A stretch of DNA of 64,000 bases from an uncultured Desulfatiglans sp. (GCA_900498135.1 LR026961.1:3704011-3768010), one strand, 5' to 3'. Counted from the stretch's first letter, positions 8,527 to 17,148 are shown. The notes: generated from the letters alone by a model not told the origin. Program-made: numbers and translations.

Positions 8527-9099
8527 TCAGGGTTTGAGTGGGGCGATCACATGCCAGCTCCGCCAGCCCTCTGCCACCCTCTGCTTGATTTCTTCGACGA
8601 AAGCCGCGTAGCCGATTTCGCGGCACCTGGCCAGGTTCTCGACATTCGTGCCGCGGTATCTTTTGCAGATGAATTTCGAAGCCCTGTGGCGGGAGCCCAT
8701 AGGGGTCTCGGAAGCGTCGCTGTGAGGACAGGCGAGGGAGGGGTCTCCAGTGAACTCGCCGCACTCTGCGCAGGTCCAGTAGCCCTTGGATTGGACGCAC
8801 TGCAAGATGCTGCAGGTTTCGAAGGGGCTGCTTCCCAGGAAGCAGCCGGGACAGGGCCCGGCCTCCGTTCTGACCTGGATGAACCGCTTCATGGTGCGGA
8901 GCGCGTCTCGAACCTCTCGGGAATCCATGTCGAAGGCCTTCGCAACACCAGCGAGGTCGAAGCCTTCCCAGATTTGGACGACCTCCTTGATGGCCTCGAG
9001 GCTCTCGCCCAGCTGCATGTCGCATCCCGAGCAGATGATGCCGCATGGCGACATCAGACCTCTGTCTTCCTTCCGAATGTCACTCAATGATAATTGCAT
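8527..9099 (-). CDS. DUF3795-type cysteine-rich protein
   Basis: Protein of 190 residues rich in cysteines. The N-terminal motif MSPCGIICSGCDMQLGES begins the DUF3795 pattern. Later cysteines occur in GPCPGCFLGSS, TCSILQCVQSKGYWTCAECGEF, and ACPHSD, and the spacing suggests metal (zinc or Fe-S) binding. Function of the family is unknown. The first ATG (9099) is used; an ATG 15 codons later at the conserved MSPCG is an alternative. The gene lies downstream of the metal-export cluster in the same direction with a 66-base gap, so it may be co-transcribed. Confidence 0.72.
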   Translation of the reverse strand: MQLSLSDIRKEDRGLMSPCGIICSGCDMQLGESLEAIKEVVQIWEGFDLAGVAKAFDMDSREVRDALRTMKRFIQVRTEAGPCPGCFLGSSPFETCSILQCVQSKGYWTCAECGEFTGDPSLACPHSDASETPMGSRHRASKFICKRYRGTNVENLARCREIGYAAFVEEIKQRVAEGWRSWHVIAPLKP

Positions 9100-9165
9100 G
9101 GACAGCCCTTTCGAATAAAAAAGGTTATGAGGTTGACTGGCTTTGAAGAAAGCGGACAGATTCGC

Positions 9166-9420
9166 TCATCCTTTTCGGTCCTTGACATATCTCCGGTATT
9201 CCTTCAGCAGGGCGTAGGCGTACTCCCTTCGCGCGCGTTCGGCGGTGGGGATGTAGTTCTTTTCCTTTTCGAGCCTTTCCATGATCTGTTCGGCGACCTG
9301 CTCGCCGGGCTCGAGTCCTTGCGCGAGGAGGTCGGCCATGATGGCGTCCAGGCCCACGACGCCGACCTGGGTGTCATCGGGGAACTTGAGGATGCGCCGG
9401 CCAACTGCCGGTTGGGGCAC
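9166..9420 (-). CDS. Small conserved protein of unknown function in export cluster
   Basis: An 84-residue acidic/basic protein (core VGRRILKFPDDTQVGVVGLD, then an amphipathic helix-rich C-terminus ending LLKEYRRYVKDRKG). The start is uncertain. A GTG at 9420 opens this frame directly after a stop. A different frame just upstream reads MMNMAEGTGESCPNRQ and would run smoothly into VGRRILKFP after a one-base shift near 9405. That suggests either a frameshift mutation or sequencing error, or a GTG start. It sits between the mini-thioredoxin and DUF3795 genes. I cannot assign a family. Confidence 0.55.
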   Translation of the reverse strand: MPQPAVGRRILKFPDDTQVGVVGLDAIMADLLAQGLEPGEQVAEQIMERLEKEKNYIPTAERARREYAYALLKEYRRYVKDRKG

Positions 9421-9544
9421 GACTCACCCGTCCCCTCAGCCATGTTCATCATGACGTGAGGCAGGCGTCGTATTCTGCGGCGCCAGGACATCCTTGTCCT
9501 GCGAAAAATCATCTTGTCGGGCCATGTTCAAAGCTCTTTCCGAT

Positions 9545-9778
9545 TCATTTCTTGATCCAGGACTTGACGTCCTCTTTGCTGGGGATTTTGCCGACCGACT
9601 TGACTTCACCGTCCACAACGACAGCCGGCGTGACAAAGACGCCGTAGCGGGCGATCTTCATGGCGTCGGTGACCTTTTCGATCTGAGCGGGGACGCCTGC
9701 TTCCTCTATCGCCTGTTGGACGATTTCTTCCGTCTGGCGGCATTTCGGGCAGCCGGGGCCCAGGACTTTGATTTCCAT
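9545..9778 (-). CDS. Mini-thioredoxin (MTH895/TM0996-like redox protein)
   Basis: A 77-residue small thioredoxin-fold protein with a CPKC redox motif (LGPGCPKCRQTEEIV), a cis-proline strand (GVFVTPAVVVDGEVKSVG) and a C-terminal helix (PSKEDVKSWIKK). Such proteins are commonly encoded next to ArsR-regulated permeases and may supply electrons or bind the exported metal or metalloid; this is inference. It follows the DUF2703 gene by 25 bases on the minus strand, with a GGAGG ribosome site just before the ATG. Confidence 0.88.
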   Translation of the reverse strand: MEIKVLGPGCPKCRQTEEIVQQAIEEAGVPAQIEKVTDAMKIARYGVFVTPAVVVDGEVKSVGKIPSKEDVKSWIKK

Positions 9779-9803
9779 CTGGGAATCCTCCTTTTCTTCA
9801 ATT

Positions 9804-10190
9804 TCAAAGGGCCTGTTGAACGATTCGATGCGCCGCTTCGATGATCAGGCTTCCGGGGATCGCTTCGTACATCCGGCCGCCGTGCACGATGGTCCTGCAC
9901 ATGGCGGGCATCCCCAGCAGGTCGCCGCAGGATGCGCAGCAGTTCGAGGCGCTGTGTGCGCCCGGCAGCAGCAGTTCGAGCGGCTGGCCGTTCAGAAGGA
10001 TGGTGTTGGACTCGGCGATGTCCTCCTCCGTCAGGGGGGTTTTGCGCAGTGTCACGCACCATCCCCTGGGCTCCAGTTCAGCGGCGAGCGCACGGTAGGC
10101 GGCGTGGACCGCCTCCCCGGTGTCGGAGCAGCGCTCGCACGTCCTGCCGCCTTTCAGGAGATGGCGCCACTCGATGTCGAGGCGTTTCAT
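9804..10190 (-). CDS. DUF2703 protein
   Basis: A 128-residue protein matching DUF2703: MKRLDIEWRHLLKGGRTCERCSDTG at the start (read in two parts), LTEEDIAESNTILLNGQPLE in the middle, and a cysteine cluster NCCASCGDLLG followed by CRTIVHGGRMYEAIP. The conserved cysteines suggest binding of a soft metal or a redox role. Location between an ArsP-type permease and a mini-thioredoxin supports a role in metal or metalloid resistance, but the biochemistry is unknown. It is separated from the permease by 25 bases. Confidence 0.8.
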   Translation of the reverse strand: MKRLDIEWRHLLKGGRTCERCSDTGEAVHAAYRALAAELEPRGWCVTLRKTPLTEEDIAESNTILLNGQPLELLLPGAHSASNCCASCGDLLGMPAMCRTIVHGGRMYEAIPGSLIIEAAHRIVQQAL

Positions 10191-10215
10191 GGCAGGGTCC
10201 TCCTATCCAAAGGGG

Positions 10216-11388
10216 TCATCCGGCCAGCGTGCCGAAGAGCAGGCCGGCGATGGTCGACATGACAACAATGATAAGGCAAAAGACGGCCGTTTTTCGCACG
10301 CCCATCACGCTGCCGATGACCAGCATGTTGGGAAGGGAGAGCGCCGGTCCGGCCAGGAGCAGCGCCAGGGCGGGGCCTTTGCCCATCCCGGCCCCGAGGA
10401 GTCCTTGGAGGATCGGCACCTCCGTGAGGGTTGCAAAATACATGAGGGCCCCTGCGACCGAGGCGATGAGATTGGCCGAGATCGAGTTCCCGCCGAGGAG
10501 CGTCTGGATCCACTGTTCAGGGATGAGTGCGGGGTGGCCGGGCCGTCCCAGCATAAAGCCCGCGACGAGGACTCCGCCGGCGAGCAGGGGGAAGATCTGC
10601 TTCATGAAGCCCCAGGTGGCTTCCACCCAGTTCCTGCACTCGGCGCGCGTGAACCAGAACTTCAGCATGAGGCCGAGGACGACGAGCAGCCCGATCGTGA
10701 TGGTCCATTTGGCGGCGAAGAGGGCGGGCCAAAGCCCTGTCGATCCGGGGGCTGGCCTGGCGAAGGCCGCGAAGACGAGGATCAGCACCATGGTCCCGAT
10801 GTAGAGAGAATCCTGAAGCAGGGTCCGTTCCTTCGCTTCGGGGTCAGGGAGGAAGATCTGCCCGGTGGCGCGGGCGGCATCTTCTTTCCGGAAGATGAGG
10901 GCCATCAGCAGCCCGGTGATTACCGCGAAGAGCACGGCGCCTATGGCCCGGGCCAGCCCGAGCTGCCAGCCTAGGATCTTTGCGGTCAGCGTAATGGCGA
11001 GGACGTTGATGGCGGGCCCGGAATAGAGAAAGGCGGTGGCCGGGCCGATGCCTGCGCCCCGCGTGTAGATACCGGCGAAAAGCGGCAGGACCGTGCAGGA
11101 GCACACGGCCAGGATAGTCCCCGACACGGAGGCTACGGAGTAGGAGAGGATCTTGCTGGCCTGCGCGCCGAAGTACTTGAGTACGGAGGCCTGAGAGACG
11201 AAGACCGCGATGGCCCCCGCAATGAAGAAGGCTGGAATGAGACAGGTGAGGACATGCTCCCGGGCATACTCCTGGAGCATCATGAAGGCCTCGAGCCCGG
11301 ATTGCCGGACGATGGGATGCCCCCAGGGCACGTAATAGGCGGCCAGGAAGGTGCTGATGATCAACAGGAGTTTGGTACGTTCCTTCAT
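10216..11388 (-). CDS. Permease of the DUF318/ArsP-like (SO_0444) family
   Basis: Polytopic inner-membrane protein of 390 residues with about eight to ten hydrophobic helices. The key conserved element is AVCSCTVLPLFAGIYTRGAG (SCT-P motif) near residue 105, repeated in pseudo-symmetry by ATLTEVPILQGLLGAGMGKG near residue 325. PATAFLYSGPAINVLAI and ALLLAGPALSLPNMLVI are the paired substrate-cavity segments. Related proteins export organoarsenicals or copper/zinc; the substrate here is not established. It is the transport component of a minus-strand cluster controlled presumably by the ArsR-type repressor encoded 115 bases upstream. Confidence 0.87.
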   Translation of the reverse strand: MKERTKLLLIISTFLAAYYVPWGHPIVRQSGLEAFMMLQEYAREHVLTCLIPAFFIAGAIAVFVSQASVLKYFGAQASKILSYSVASVSGTILAVCSCTVLPLFAGIYTRGAGIGPATAFLYSGPAINVLAITLTAKILGWQLGLARAIGAVLFAVITGLLMALIFRKEDAARATGQIFLPDPEAKERTLLQDSLYIGTMVLILVFAAFARPAPGSTGLWPALFAAKWTITIGLLVVLGLMLKFWFTRAECRNWVEATWGFMKQIFPLLAGGVLVAGFMLGRPGHPALIPEQWIQTLLGGNSISANLIASVAGALMYFATLTEVPILQGLLGAGMGKGPALALLLAGPALSLPNMLVIGSVMGVRKTAVFCLIIVVMSTIAGLLFGTLAG

Positions 11389-11503
11389 CGGTCAAAATCC
11401 TCGATGCTCTTGTGATGGCGTCTGCCGGCGGATTCGTGGTTTTCCAGTGCGCATAGCTTTATCGCTGGTTCGCCATCTAACGATGTGGAAAGTTCAAAAA
11501 AAA

Positions 11504-11848
11504 TCACACGCCGCAGATGTTTTCCCTGCGGATCTCCGGCAGCCGCGTAATCAACGCCGTGATTTCAGGGTCTTCTTCCAGCCACTGTTCGAGATTCCGG
11601 AGCATGCGGCCTGCAAACGGGTTCGGTGTTTCATCGAGCAGACGGTAATTGACCCACAGCCCGTCCTTGCTCCATGTGACCAGATCCGCCTCCTCCAGGA
11701 TCCGCAGGTGTTTGCTGACAGTCGACTGGGCCAGGTTCAAAGCGACCCGAAGTTCACATACGCACATGACCCGGTGCTGCAACAGCTTGACGATCTTGAC
11801 CCGGTTCGGGTCGGATAGGGCTTTCATCACCTTGATCAATGTCTTCAT
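11504..11848 (-). CDS. ArsR/SmtB-family metal-responsive repressor
   Basis: Winged-helix regulator of 114 residues. The metalloid-sensing CVC motif is present in MCVCELRVALNLAQSTVSKH, where the recognition helix STVSKHLRILEEADLV follows, then the wing LVTWSKDGLWVNYRL. A further cysteine near the C-terminus (RRENICGV) could also be a ligand. CVC-type ArsR proteins respond to As(III), Sb(III) or soft divalent metals. It is encoded first in the direction of the permease/DUF2703/thioredoxin genes, which fits auto-repression of the cluster; no operator was positively identified. Confidence 0.9.
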   Translation of the reverse strand: MKTLIKVMKALSDPNRVKIVKLLQHRVMCVCELRVALNLAQSTVSKHLRILEEADLVTWSKDGLWVNYRLLDETPNPFAGRMLRNLEQWLEEDPEITALITRLPEIRRENICGV

Positions 11849-12063
11849 AAGATCTCCATATCGTCAATTTAGAATATAGTCTCCGGGGAGGAGTGTGTCA
11901 AACAAAAAATTTGCATCCTTCCGCACCGGCGGCCGGATTTCGAGTTCTGGCAAAACGGTCTTCGCAGTTCGGCAGGGCGAGAAGGGATGGGGTTTTGACA
12001 GGAGCCACGTGATGAGCCGATCTGCCTTTTCCATCCAAAAGGGACGACAGCAGCGATCTAGGT

Positions 12064-12342
12064 GGTGTCCATCCGGAAATGATTTCCCGGTAGAAACCGG
12101 TTTCCAATCAGGGAATGAGTATTTTTCTTCATACGCTGCGTGTGCTCAATCCCGCCCCTGCGGGGCGGATCCCGCTTTCTTCACACCCTTCGGGTGTTCA
12201 GTCCCACCGCTTCGCGCCGGGTTCCAGTTTGGCCAATATCAAGGAAATCAAGGGTTTTTGCCGAGGCGACCTGCAGGTTGGCGCATAAGCGAACGTACAG
12301 ATTAATGCCGAGATTGTGCAAAAAGATCGTTTCTGGATGAAA
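12064..12342 (+). repeat. MITE-like intergenic element, copy A (with internal insert)
   Basis: Starts with GTCCATCCGGAAATGATTTC and ends with CGTTTCTGGATGAAA, imperfect inverted ends. Shared internal blocks with copies at 23.7 and 49.5 kb are ATATCAAGGAAATCAAGGG, AGGCGACCTGCAGGTTGGCG, AAGCGAACGTACAGATTAA and CGAGATTG. It carries about 110 extra bases (about 12120-12225) with two small hairpins (CCCCTGCGGGG and CACCCTTCGGGTG) absent from the other copies. Confidence 0.7.
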
Positions 12343-12490
12343 GCGAGGTGGCTCGATACAAGTGATCCCTGGCGCTGTGCAGGAGGAAGGGCAGGATTGC
12401 GCGCTCGCAGGGACGCAATTTTCGGTTGTCATTTCGAAGAAGGGAGGAGCTGTCTTCGTTTAAAGCATGGTTTTGGCCCCTCAAAACGTT

Positions 12491-12571
12491 GATCTAAAGG
12501 TTAAAATCCCACATCGTAGATGTATTTGTTTATTGGTTGCAGGGACATAGCTCGGTCCGACCCTGAAATGC
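12491..12571 (+). repeat. REP-like element, copy 2 (GGTCCGACCC family)
   Basis: Reads CTAAAGGTTAAAATCCCAC, a TTTGTTTATTGGTTGCAGG spacer and then GGTCCGACCC, in the same order as the copies at 6.0 and 17 kb. It leads directly into the short tandem repeat. Identified by eye; moderately diverged. Confidence 0.5.
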
Positions 12572-12621
12572 AAGCGGTCCGACCCTGAAATGCAAGTGCT
12601 TGGTCCAACCTCGGAATGGAC
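12553..12621 (+). repeat. 22-bp tandem repeat (two exact units, one degenerate)
   Basis: A 22-base unit beginning CGGTCCGACCCTGAAATGC occurs exactly at 12553-12574 and 12575-12596. A third, diverged unit (TGGTCCAACCTCGGAATGG) follows from 12601. It lies 84-150 bases upstream of the molybdenum hydroxylase start, so it could be regulatory or a REP-derived expansion. Confidence 0.6.
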
Positions 12622-12649
12622 ATGCTTATATCGAATTTGATATAAGCAT
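12622..12649. promoter_or_regulatory. Perfect 11-base-arm palindrome upstream of Mo hydroxylase
   Basis: ATGCTTATATC and GATATAAGCAT are perfect inverted arms around GAATTT, AT-rich in a GC-rich setting, 56 bases before the ATG of the downstream gene. It could be an operator or a small cruciform/terminator; there is no T-run after it, which favours a protein-binding site. The binding factor is unknown. Confidence 0.4.
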
Positions 12650-12704
12650 ATGATAAGTGGATGTTAGCGAGGGCAGGGGTGAAAGAGCTGACGGGAGAGA
12701 GGCG

Positions 12705-15374
12705 ATGCGAATGAAAAAGATTTCAGTGAAAGTGAATGGAAGGCGGTATCAGTTCGTCGTCGATGCGCAGAGGGTGCTTCTGGACCTCTTGCGCGAGGAC
12801 CTTCACCTGATCGGCGCGAAGCAGGGCTGTGATCGCAGGGGGCAGTGCGGGGCATGCACGGTTCTGGTCAACGGCAAAGCGACGCGCTCCTGCTTGAGCA
12901 GGGTGACGGAATTGGACGGAGCTGAGGTAGTGACGGTGGAGGGGCTCGGTACGCCGGAAAATCCTCACCCGATCCAGGAGGCTTTTGTTCTTTCGGGCGC
13001 TGTGCAGTGCGGATTTTGCACCCCGGGGATGGTCATGTCGACGAAAGGGCTTCTCGATCGGAATCTTGATCCAGGAAGCGAGGAGATCAAGAAGGCCTTT
13101 GCCAGGAACTTATGCCGCTGCACGGGATATGCGAAGATCGTCGATGCCGTTCAATTGGCTGCCCGGTTTTTACGCGATGAAACCTCGCCCGATGAGGTCA
13201 GGCCACCGATCGACGGACCTGTGCTGGGGGTTTCTCATCCGCGGCCTTCGGCCATGATGAAGGCGTGCGGAGTGGCCGAGTTCGCGGCGGATATCAGGGT
13301 GCAGGGGGCTGCCGAGCTGGCTGTTGTCCGGAGTACGGAGTATCACGCGAAGATTCTGTCGATCGACGCTTCTGAGGCGGAAAGGATGCCCGGAGTGATC
13401 GGGGTCATGACCGCGCGGGATATTCAGGGCACCAACCGAATTCAATTCATCGTCGATGATCAGCCCGTTCTGTGTGATGAAAAGGTCCGGTGTCTGGGGG
13501 ATCCCGTCGCCGTGGTGGCGGCTGCGACGTTGGCCGAGGCGCAGGCCGCGGCTGCCGAGGTAAAGGTTCGCTATGAACCCCTGCCGGTTATGTTGGCGCC
13601 GCAGGAGGCCCTTGCGGAGGGGGCTATGCGGGTCCATGACGCCTATCCCAATCTCTGCTATGAACAGCCTCAGATCAAAGGAGATGCGAAGCGGGCTTTG
13701 GGGGAGGCGGCGGTGGTGGTCGAGGCGGAGTTCCAGACGCAGATCAACCACCAGGCCCCGCTCGAACCGGAGGCCTGCGTCGCCTACCTTGAAGGAGACG
13801 GGGAAAGTTCCGTGCTCGTAGTGATCGGGCGGAGCATCATGATCCACTCGCACAAGGCGATGCTGCAGAGGGCGCTCGGATGGGAAGCTGTCCGATATGA
13901 GGAGGCTTACAGCGGGGGGCAGTTCGGGATCAAGATCGCGATCACCTCCGAAGGGATCGCCGGGGCAGCGGCGCTGCATTTCAGGCGGGCTGTACGATAT
14001 GTCCCCAGTCTCCAGGAATCCATGTTGATGACGACCAAGCGCCATTCGTTTACCATGAAGGTAAAGCTGGCGGCCGGGGCAGACGGCAGGCTGACAGCCT
14101 ATGCCAATGATTTCACGGTGGACAACGGGGCCTATATGATCATCGGCAGCACGGTGATCAGGCGAGCGTTGAGCATGCTGTCCGGCGCCTATGACATCCC
14201 CAATGTTGACGTCATGGCACGGCTCGTCTACACGAACAATCCGGCGGGTGGTGCCGCCCGGGGCGCCGGGCCTCCCCAGGTCAATTTCGCCCTGGAATCG
14301 GCTGTGGACATGCTGGCGGAAAAGCTCGGAATCGATCCACTCGAGTTTCGGTTGAAGAACTCACTTTTGCCCGGCGAGAGCGTGTCCACCGGGGCCACGG
14401 TGGAACAATGGACGTTTCCGGAGATCTGCAAACTCATCCAACCTCATTATGAGCGCGCCAGAAAGGATGCCGCCGCGTCCAGGGGCGGCTCCATCAAGCG
14501 GGGGGTCGGTCTGGCCGCTCACTCGTATGGTATTGGCGCGCCGGGGGATGCAGCGGAGGTCGCCGTGGAACTGGATCCGGACGGCGGAGTAACGATATTT
14601 GCGGCGGCGGCGGATCCGGGCGAAGGGAACGACTCGATGCTGACCCAGATCGCCGCACACCTGCTGGAACTGCCTCTGGAAAAGGTCCGGCTGGTTTCCA
14701 GGGATACGGATCGAACCACGCAGACGGGACCGGCATCAGGCAGCAGAATGACATACATGGTCGGGGGCGCCTTGGTCGCGGCCGTAGAACAGCTGAGGCA
14801 GGGCATGCGGGAGGCAGGTGCCGCTACCTCCCAAGATCTGCAACGAAAAGGCAAAGCGACCCGCTACACAGGAAGAAAAAGCGTCCCGTCCGGAGCGCTC
14901 GACCCCCGGACAGGTCAGGGGCCGACCTTCGATTCGCAGGTTCACAATATCCAGATGGCTGAAGTGGAAGTCAACATGGAGACGGGGGACGTGCGGGTCT
15001 TGAAAATGACCACGGCTGTAGATCCCGGGCCAGTGATCAATCCGAAGAACCTGGAGGGGCAGCTCGAAGGCGGAATGGATCAAGGGGTGGGGTTTGCCTT
15101 GAGAGAGGAATACATCGCCGGAAAAACCCGGGATTGGGTCACCTTCAAGTTCCCGACGATAAAGACCGCTTTTGATGTGGAAGTCATTACGCCCCTCGAG
15201 ACGCCGCGAAAAAGGGGTGCGCTCGGTTCAACCGGCATCGGGGAGATGACCATGGTGTCAACCGCCCCGGCGGTGGTCAACGCCATCAGGGATGCCTGCG
15301 GCGTCAGGATTTTCAAGCTCCCGGCTACGCCGGAAAATATCCGGGCGGCGTTGAGTCGAGGCCGGAGGAATTGA
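12705..15374 (+). CDS. Molybdenum hydroxylase (Mop-type aldehyde oxidoreductase / xanthine dehydrogenase family)
   Basis: Large cofactor-rich oxidoreductase of 889 residues. The N-terminal 160 residues hold two [2Fe-2S] domains: CDRRGQCGAC with a following SC (plant-ferredoxin type), and CGFCTPGM with NLCRCTGYAKIV. The remainder is the two-part molybdopterin cytosine dinucleotide domain (GVAEFAADI, then ARGAGPPQVNFALESAVDML, ending with GSTGIGEMTMVSTAPAVVNA, whose GIGE holds the probable catalytic glutamate). No FAD domain is present, as in Desulfovibrio-type aldehyde oxidoreductase (about 907 residues). Likely substrates are aldehydes or N-heterocycles. ATG 12705 follows GGGAGAGAGG and precedes the conserved start; an upstream GTG at 12657 is unlikely. 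The gene stands alone. Confidence 0.87.
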   Translation: MRMKKISVKVNGRRYQFVVDAQRVLLDLLREDLHLIGAKQGCDRRGQCGACTVLVNGKATRSCLSRVTELDGAEVVTVEGLGTPENPHPIQEAFVLSGAVQCGFCTPGMVMSTKGLLDRNLDPGSEEIKKAFARNLCRCTGYAKIVDAVQLAARFLRDETSPDEVRPPIDGPVLGVSHPRPSAMMKACGVAEFAADIRVQGAAELAVVRSTEYHAKILSIDASEAERMPGVIGVMTARDIQGTNRIQFIVDDQPVLCDEKVRCLGDPVAVVAAATLAEAQAAAAEVKVRYEPLPVMLAPQEALAEGAMRVHDAYPNLCYEQPQIKGDAKRALGEAAVVVEAEFQTQINHQAPLEPEACVAYLEGDGESSVLVVIGRSIMIHSHKAMLQRALGWEAVRYEEAYSGGQFGIKIAITSEGIAGAAALHFRRAVRYVPSLQESMLMTTKRHSFTMKVKLAAGADGRLTAYANDFTVDNGAYMIIGSTVIRRALSMLSGAYDIPNVDVMARLVYTNNPAGGAARGAGPPQVNFALESAVDMLAEKLGIDPLEFRLKNSLLPGESVSTGATVEQWTFPEICKLIQPHYERARKDAAASRGGSIKRGVGLAAHSYGIGAPGDAAEVAVELDPDGGVTIFAAAADPGEGNDSMLTQIAAHLLELPLEKVRLVSRDTDRTTQTGPASGSRMTYMVGGALVAAVEQLRQGMREAGAATSQDLQRKGKATRYTGRKSVPSGALDPRTGQGPTFDSQVHNIQMAEVEVNMETGDVRVLKMTTAVDPGPVINPKNLEGQLEGGMDQGVGFALREEYIAGKTRDWVTFKFPTIKTAFDVEVITPLETPRKRGALGSTGIGEMTMVSTAPAVVNAIRDACGVRIFKLPATPENIRAALSRGRRN

Positions 15375-15847
15375 TGGAAGGGGTGACTTGGTGAATGGAG
15401 AGTCGCTGCACCTCGCAAATGAAAGACAGAGGATGCAAATTGCTTCTCGACTCCAGTGCTTTCGGGGTTGGTTTTTTTGGAGGGTGCATCTATTTGTTTG
15501 GCAATTTGAAGGCTTATTGTTTATAGATACCAAAATGGGAAATTCGATTATACCGCTTTAAGCGTCTGCATGCAGGCAAACACCGGGATGACGCCGCAAA
15601 TGCTTAAGCGCTTTTTTTCGGCAAGGTAACCGTCCGCTGAGGGTTCTTTGCCTGAATGATTGCCCATCTTCCAGGAACACGCATGCTGGTCTTAACCCTC
15701 GCCGGGTGCGGATCTTCTGCAGGATCGGCACGGACGTCCTGTTCTTGACGAGGGGAGGCCGAACCGGAACAGAAAGGACCGAGCCTTTGCACTTTCTGGA
15801 ATCCGACTGCAGCTTCGTGTCGCAAGAGAGAGGAAACGAGGTTTTTA
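15375..15847. other. Intergenic region without recognised features
   Basis: About 470 bases between the molybdenum hydroxylase and the flavin oxidoreductase. Short runs of T (15468-15478 and 15610-15617) and a GCTTAAGC palindrome just before the second run are visible, but no convincing terminator, promoter, RNA or repeat was found. Confidence 0.4.
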
Positions 15848-16804
15848 GTGGACATGTTGAAGACGAGAGTGAGTGATGTCTTAGGAATTCGCTATCCCAT
15901 CCTGCAGGGGGGGATGGCGTGGATTACGGGTTGGGAAATGGCTGTGGCTGTTTCGAAGGCCGGCGGATTGGGGACGATCGCCGCTGCCACCATGGAGCCC
16001 GAGGAACTGGTCGATCACATACGGAAGATCAGAGAGGCCACTGTACTCCCCTTCGCAGTGAACATTCCGTTGAGGCTTCCGTCTTCCAAGAAGGCGGTCG
16101 AAATTGCGATTGGAGAGCAGGTCCCGGTCGTCGTCTCTTCGGCCGGGGATCCTGTCCAGTACACGGAGCGTTTCAAGGCTGCCGGAATCAGGATATTCCA
16201 GGTCGCGTTCACCCTCGAGATGATCAAACGGTGCAACGAGGCCGGGGTGGACGGCATCATCGCCATGGGCATGGAAGGGGGCGGAAACATCAGCCCTTCC
16301 GAGATCTCCACGTTGGTGCTGGTCCGCGAAGCGGCCCAGACAACCGACTTGCCCCTGGTCGCGGCGGGGGGGATCGCCGACGGGAGGGGACTGGTTGCAG
16401 CGCTGGCCCTCGGGGCCGAAGGGATACAGATGGGAACCCGGTTTCTGGCGACCCGGGAGGCCACCCTCCACGAGAACTACAAGCAGGCCGTGTGCCAGGC
16501 TGTCGATTCGGATACGGCGGTCACGGGCAGGACCACGGGGCTCCAGTTCCGGGTCCTCAAGAACCAGTTGGTGCAAAGGGTCCTTCAGATGGAGATGGAG
16601 GGGAAGGACAAGCACGAGATCGACGGCTTCACCATAGGGTCCCTCCGGAAGGCCGCGGTTTCGGGCGACATGGAGTGGGGATCGGTGATGATGGGGCAGG
16701 TCGCCGGACTGGTCAAGGGTGTACGCCCCATTGCGGATCTGCTCGATGAGATCATGGCGGAGGCCGAAGACGAGATCAGGCGCCTTTCAAGATTCGTGTC
16801 CTGA
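15848..16804 (+). CDS. FMN-dependent NAD(P)H oxidoreductase (nitronate monooxygenase / FabK-like)
   Basis: TIM-barrel flavoprotein of 318 residues from a GTG start (an ATG lies two codons in). Motifs: YPILQGGMAWITGWEMAVAV and SKAGGLGTIAAAT at the N-terminus, VVSSAGDP, IIAMGMEGGGNIS (FMN phosphate region) and LVAAGGIADGRGLVAALALG plus GIQMGTRFLATREA. These are shared by nitronate monooxygenases and the enoyl-ACP reductase FabK, and sequence by eye does not separate them. The lack of neighbouring fatty-acid synthesis genes argues mildly against FabK. A clear intrinsic terminator follows 68 bases after the stop. Confidence 0.82.
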   Translation: MDMLKTRVSDVLGIRYPILQGGMAWITGWEMAVAVSKAGGLGTIAAATMEPEELVDHIRKIREATVLPFAVNIPLRLPSSKKAVEIAIGEQVPVVVSSAGDPVQYTERFKAAGIRIFQVAFTLEMIKRCNEAGVDGIIAMGMEGGGNISPSEISTLVLVREAAQTTDLPLVAAGGIADGRGLVAALALGAEGIQMGTRFLATREATLHENYKQAVCQAVDSDTAVTGRTTGLQFRVLKNQLVQRVLQMEMEGKDKHEIDGFTIGSLRKAAVSGDMEWGSVMMGQVAGLVKGVRPIADLLDEIMAEAEDEIRRLSRFVS

Positions 16805-16871
16805 GAGGTTCGCTGAAGATCGGAATAAATTCCTCATTCGCTATGTTTGCAAGGAGTCTGCACGGCTACGA

Positions 16872-16905
16872 AGCGCCGGATGCCTCAGGCACCCGGCGCT
16901 TTTTG
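16872..16905 (+). terminator. Rho-independent terminator
   Basis: AGCGCCGG and CCGGCGCT form an 8-base perfect stem, extended inward by GCC/GGC around a TCA loop after a small internal mismatch, and followed by TTTT. It lies 68 bases past the stop of the flavin oxidoreductase gene and is the best terminator in the window. Confidence 0.85.
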
Positions 16906-16960
16906 CTCTTCAAATAATGCTTTGTGTATGAAAAAATCCCAATTTTTTTCCCCGCTTTCC

Positions 16961-17048
16961 CCAAAATGCTGGTTCTAAGGCTTGAAAAAGCCTGATTTTG
17001 ACGGTCTTTATCTTTATATTATAAATACTTATCCCGGTTCGACCCGAC
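16961..17048 (+). repeat. REP-like element, copy 3
   Basis: CCCCAAAATGCTGGTTCTAAG, GAAAAAGCCTGATTTTGACG, a TATCTTTATATTATAAATAC spacer and an end GGTTCGACCC (one change from GGTCCGACCC). Same motif order as the other copies. Confidence 0.6.
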
Positions 17049-17148
17049 CGCCACAGGCTGCGCTGACTGGCATGTGGGGCGGTGACCTTGCGCATGACGC
17101 CTTGCATGGAACTTCAGAACCCGCTGGCTCTGATTGTATTTTCCATTT
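17049..17148 (+). repeat. Direct repeat block, unit 1
   Basis: A block containing TGACTGGCATGTGGG, GCGCATGACGCCTTGCAT, CAGAACCCGCTGG and CTGATTGTATTTTCCATTT. It recurs about 255 bases downstream (17300-17405) with roughly 80 to 90 percent identity by eye. Together with the flanking REP-like copies this makes a tandem composite duplication. Confidence 0.65.

Larger units (their letters stand above)
11849..12704. other. Repeat-rich intergenic region, 856 bases
   Basis: No convincing gene. The stretch contains MITE-like copy A (12064-12342), REP-like copy 2 (12491-12571), a short tandem repeat (12553-12621) and an 11-base-arm palindrome (12622-12649), listed separately. The portions 11849-12063 and 12343-12490 show nothing I can identify. 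Confidence 0.6.
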
